Source of the DNA: Metarhizium brunneum
Taxonomy: Eukaryota > Ascomycota > Sordariomycetes > Hypocreales > Clavicipitaceae
Assembly (NCBI RefSeq): GCF_013426205.1
Contig: NC_089427.1
Span: forward strand, 3,410,001 to 3,474,000
DNA: 64,000 nucleotides
Direction of reading: 5' to 3'
Of the stretch, positions 59,575 through 64,000 are shown piece after piece. The notes beneath the pieces were generated by a model, which saw only the letters and a program-made list of their open reading frames with translations, made no database searches and was not told where the DNA came from. Numbering within the stretch: the stretch's first letter is position 1; each line of letters starts with the position of its first letter. The position numbers were made by a program, and so were the translations under genes.

Positions 59575-62500
59575 ACTTTTACACCAAAACTTATATATTT
59601 TAAAAGTTTATATTAATATTAAATAATAAATAAAATAATAAATATTTTTAATAATTTAATAAATAAATATTTAATTTATAAGAAAATTATTTTTATAATA
59701 TTTTTATAATTTTATTTCTTATTTTATTTAAATTTAAAATACTTAAATATTTTTAAAATTTTAACTTATTATTACGACCTAGCACGTAGGCTGCAGGTTA
59801 GGCCGGCTATATAAAGCTGCCAGGTGGTATAAGCATAATAAGCTATGGAATATTAGTTAATATAATAAAACTAATAAGAAAAACGCTTAGTTATTATAAG
59901 TAAGTATATATAATACTTATTAGTATTTAAAAGTAAATATTAAAAATACTTACCTTTATAATAACTAATAATTATAATATATAAAAACCTTTAAATTTAC
60001 TTTATAAATAATTTTTAGCTTTTTAGCTTTTAATATAAATTATTATATTAAATAAGTTTTATTTATAACTTTTTAATTTTAATTATTTAATTATAATTTA
60101 TAACTTATTATTAATATAATATCTAATTATTTAGCTTAATTATTTTAATAGTTTTATTAATATAAATTATAATTAGTTTATTTCTTAAAAATCTTAGTTA
60201 TTATATATTAAAAGCTTTTATTTAAATTATTATTATATTACTTTAAGTAATACCTAATAATTATTAATATAATATTATATAAAATTATTATTATATTTAA
60301 ATTAAATAAAACCTAAAAAAAATTAATAATTATTTTTATTTATAAAATACTTATTAAAATTATATACTTTTAAGAATAAATTTAATAAATAAAAAAAAAA
60401 TAATAAAAATAAGTTATAATTATTATTATAATTAAAAAAAACTTAAAAAGAATTCTTAAATTTAAAATATTAAAATTATATAATAAATTTTTAAGTATAT
60501 TTTAAGAATTTTTTATTTAACTTAAAGCTTATTATTAATAATTTTTAATTAAAATAAAAGAATTTTTTATTAAAATATTATATATAAAAAAATATATAAT
60601 AAAAGTAATATTTATATAATTTAAATTTATTATAAAAAATTATTTTAATAAAAAAAAAAAAATTATAAAAAAAAAATTAATATTATTTTTAAAAGTTATA
60701 ATAAATTTAAAAAAGTTATTAAAAAAGCTTTTAAAATAATTAATAAAATTAAAGCTATTAAGTATTATATTAATAAGCTTAAATAAAAAGAATTAATATT
60801 TAATTATATTATTTACTTTTAATAACTTATATTTTAATTTAATTAAAAAAATAAACTTTTTATATTAGCTTTTTATAAAAAACTTAAAAAAAAAATTAAA
60901 AATAAACTTTATAAAAAAAATAAACTAAATAATTTATTAAATTATATTATTATAATAATATAAATTAATAATAAATAATATTAATAATATATATAAAAAA
61001 AATAAAATAAAAAAACTTAAAATTTTATTAAAAAAAAAAGTTATTAAGCTAATTAATATAAAAAGTATAATAAACTTATTACTTATAATTATACTTTTAA
61101 TTTTAAATAAATAAAGCTTAATATTATTAAAAAAAATAATAAAAAAAAAAATATTATAATTATAAAAAACTAAAATATTTTATTAATAAATATAAAAAAT
61201 CTAAGAAAAAATAAAAATTAATATTAAAAAAAAATAAAAAATAACTTAATTTTATTAATTAATAAAAAATTAAAGTTATTAAATTAAAAGTAAAATATAA
61301 AAATCTTAATTAAACTTTTTATTATAATAATAATTATTATATTTATATAAGTAATAAATAAAAAAAAAAATAATTTTTAAAAAAATTAAAAAAACTAAAA
61401 AAAAAAATTATAAATTTTATAAAAAATAAGCTATAAATAATTAAATAATTAATATAAAAAAACTTAAATAAATAATTATTAAAAAAAAAAACTTTTATAA
61501 TAATAAAATAAAAAAAACTTTATAAATTAAAATTATTAAAATATTTAAATAAAAATTTATATTAAGAAATTTTTAATTAAATATAATAATAAATAAAAAT
61601 AAAAAAAATTTAAAAAAAATAATAATATAAAAAAAAGTAAAATATATAAATTTTTATTATTTTTAATAAATTAAAAAATAAAATAAAAAAAATAAATATT
61701 AATAATAATAATATAATTTTAAATATTTTAAAAATATTTAAAAATAAATAAAATAAATAAAATAAAAAAAAATTGCTTATAAAGCTAATAATTATATAAA
61801 AATAAGCTATATAATAATATTTTTTTATATTAATAAAAAAATATTTTATAATTTTTATTTTAATAATAAATATTATTATAATAATAAAAAATTAAATATT
61901 ATAATTTTTAAAAAAAAAAAAAATAATTTTAAACTTTTATTAAAATATATAAAATATATATATTTAATATAAATATTATATATATTTATAATATATTAAA
62001 TATATTTTTAAATTAAAATATAATTAAATATATTTTTAATTAAAATAAAAAAATATTTAATTAAAATATTATATTTTAAATAAAAACTTTTAAAATAAAA
62101 AATAAAAATAATTAATAATAATTAAATAATAATTTTAAAATTTAATTTAAATATACTTATTAAATATTAAGTTTATATAAATTTTATAAATATATATAAA
62201 TTAAATATATATTAATTATATATATATATAAAAAATAAATAATAATATTAATATATATATAAAAAAAAAATCTTAATATATAAAAAAAATTATTATTTAA
62301 ATTATTTTAATATAAAATAAAAAATTATATAATATACTTATTATTAAATTATTTAAAATATATAATAAATAAAGCTAAAAAATAATATAAATAATAATAT
62401 AAAATATTAATAATATATAAATAAATATAATAAATATTAAATATACTTAAATAAAAAAACCTTAAAAAAATTATAAAATTAATATATTATAATAAATAAT

Positions 62501-64000
62501 AATTAAATAAATAATATAATAAATAAAAGTTTAACCTTAAATATAATAAAAAATATATAATAAATTATAATAACTTAAAATATAAAAAATATAAAAAAAT
62601 AAAAAATTAAATTTATAATTATTTATATTAAATATTTAATAATAAATTTTACTTTAAGTATTTATAAAATAAAATAAAATTTATAAAATAATATTAAAAA
62701 ATAAAATAATAAATTATAAAAAAATTTATTTTAAAAAACTTAAAAAATAAAATATATTATTTATAAAAAAGTTATAAATTAATATAAAAAAAAAATATTA
62801 ATAATTTTTAATATAATTAAAAATAAATAAAATAATAAAATAATATTAAATATTAAAATTATAAAATATTATATTTATATATTTATAAATAATAATATAA
62901 TAAGTAATTATATTTTACTTAAAATTATTAATTATTATTAATTATTATAAAAATATAAAAAAATATTATATAAGTTAATTAATATTAAAAAAAAACTTTT
63001 TACTTATAATAATAAAATTATTAATTAAAAAATTAATTATTTTAAAATATAAATTTAAAATTATTTAAAAGTAATTTAATTTAATATTATAAATATATTA
63101 AAATATAACTTAATATTAAAGTACTTATAATTATAAAAAAGTAATTTATTAATTAATTAAAAAATAAGCTAATTAAAATAAAATAAAATTTTAAGTGTAA
63201 TAGCTAAGGTTCCTAAGGGATAAACTAATTATAGTTTATATTAGTAAAGCTACTAGAGCAGTTAATCTAAGTAGTTAAGTATTATATTAATAATAGGTTA
63301 TAAATTATAACTAAGTAATTAGAGTTAAAAAGTTATAAGTAAAGCTTATTTAATATAATAATTTATATTAAAAGCTAAGAAATTAAAGTTTATTTATAAA
63401 ATAAAATTAAGGGTTTTTATATATTATAATAAATTACTTTTCTTATTATAATATTTTTTTTTAAATTATTATTATAACTATAATTTTACTTATATAAATT
63501 ATAGTCCCTTTTATAATTTAAATATAATAATTACTTTAACTATTAATCTATTATTTGCTTTACTTATATTATCTTATAGCTTATATAGCTAGCTTAACTT
63601 ATAGCTTATTTCCTATATATAACTAGGTTATAATATAATATCCCCTTTTTTATAGTTTTATTTTTAAGACTTAAGTTTTATTTTATAAATAGTTTTATAG
63701 CTTTTTTTTTATTAATAAGTTCTCTTTTTTTTTTATTTTTTAAGATATTTTATTAATATTATATCTGGTTATATTTTTAAGCTAAAATCAAATATAAAAA
63801 AAAATAATAATTATAAATATATTAATTTTATTAATATTATAAATTTATTTAATTATTTTATAAATATATTTTATACTTATTATTTTAAAAATAATAAATC
63901 TTATTATATAATAAATAAGAAATTATAATATAATAAGTATATATAGTATAATTACTTATATAATAGTATTTTAATAGCTTTTTCTTATAAGTATTATTAT
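59575..64000. repeat. AT-only, RIP-saturated tract (dead repeats), no genes
   Basis: From about 59575 to the window end the sequence is almost only A and T, with short poly-A, poly-T and TA-rich words and no open frame. In 59880-63180 the remaining C is nearly always followed by T (CTT, CTA) and G nearly always preceded by A (AAG, TAG), while CA and CG are practically absent. That is what is left when CpA, and then other C contexts, have been mutated by RIP on both strands. A few islands keep more G/C: about 59773-59848 and 63185-63310, with a milder block from there to 64000. The tract probably represents old transposons, possibly part of a centromeric or subtelomeric block. Confidence 0.85.

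Noticed and set aside
59575..64000. Mitochondrial or plasmid insertion as the source of the AT tract
   Set aside because: No mitochondrial gene remnants or open frames are seen, and the CpT-only residue pattern fits RIP better.

Overview
The window is nuclear DNA of a filamentous ascomycete. Genes carry short (about 50-90 bp) GT-AG introns with CTAAC/CTGAC-like branch sites. The protein families are typical of Pezizomycotina: ankyrin STAND/NLR-like receptors, GPI cell-wall proteins and a fungal jacalin lectin. A long AT-only tract has the dinucleotide signature of saturated repeat-induced point mutation (RIP). The sequences of the three core genes (Snf1 kinase, isocitrate lyase, neutral trehalase) look like those of Hypocreales, perhaps Clavicipitaceae; that placement is inference.

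Layout. 1-17 kb is gene-dense and relatively GC-rich. It holds a partial unknown gene, a nine-exon alpha/beta-hydrolase/NACHT-like/ankyrin/ZZ-finger protein, snf1, isocitrate lyase convergent to it, and neutral trehalase. The last three form a carbon-source and reserve-sugar block: the kinase that releases glucose repression, the glyoxylate-cycle enzyme it classically controls, and the enzyme that mobilises trehalose. 17-59 kb is accessory DNA with long gene-poor spacers, broken genes and a dispersed ~175-bp element in three copies. Its intact genes are a small secreted protein (18.4-19.0 kb), a Baeyer-Villiger-type monooxygenase beside a dead esterase, a jacalin-like lectin, an MFS transporter, a secreted unknown protein, a secreted esterase, a PNP/NACHT/ankyrin receptor with near-identical repeats, two single-pass surface proteins, a knottin-like small secreted protein, a CxxC zinc-finger protein, and a GPI-anchored protein of six cysteine-rich repeats. 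59.57-64 kb is an AT-rich, ORF-free tract in which the few surviving cytosines sit almost only before T.

Two genes were built from exons too short to appear as long open frames: the small secreted protein at 18369-18958 and the knottin-like protein at 47250-47538. Both have a signal-peptide first exon and well-formed introns. The two NLR-like receptors make a contrast: one has an intact P-loop and recently duplicated ankyrin units, while the other appears to have lost the P-loop core and has Asp at the hydrolase nucleophile position. Several pseudogenes have in-frame TAA/TAG where CAA/CAG would be expected, linking the decay of this accessory region to RIP.

All intron and exon borders were placed by eye from splice signals, frame continuity and remembered family sequence patterns. 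No database search was run.
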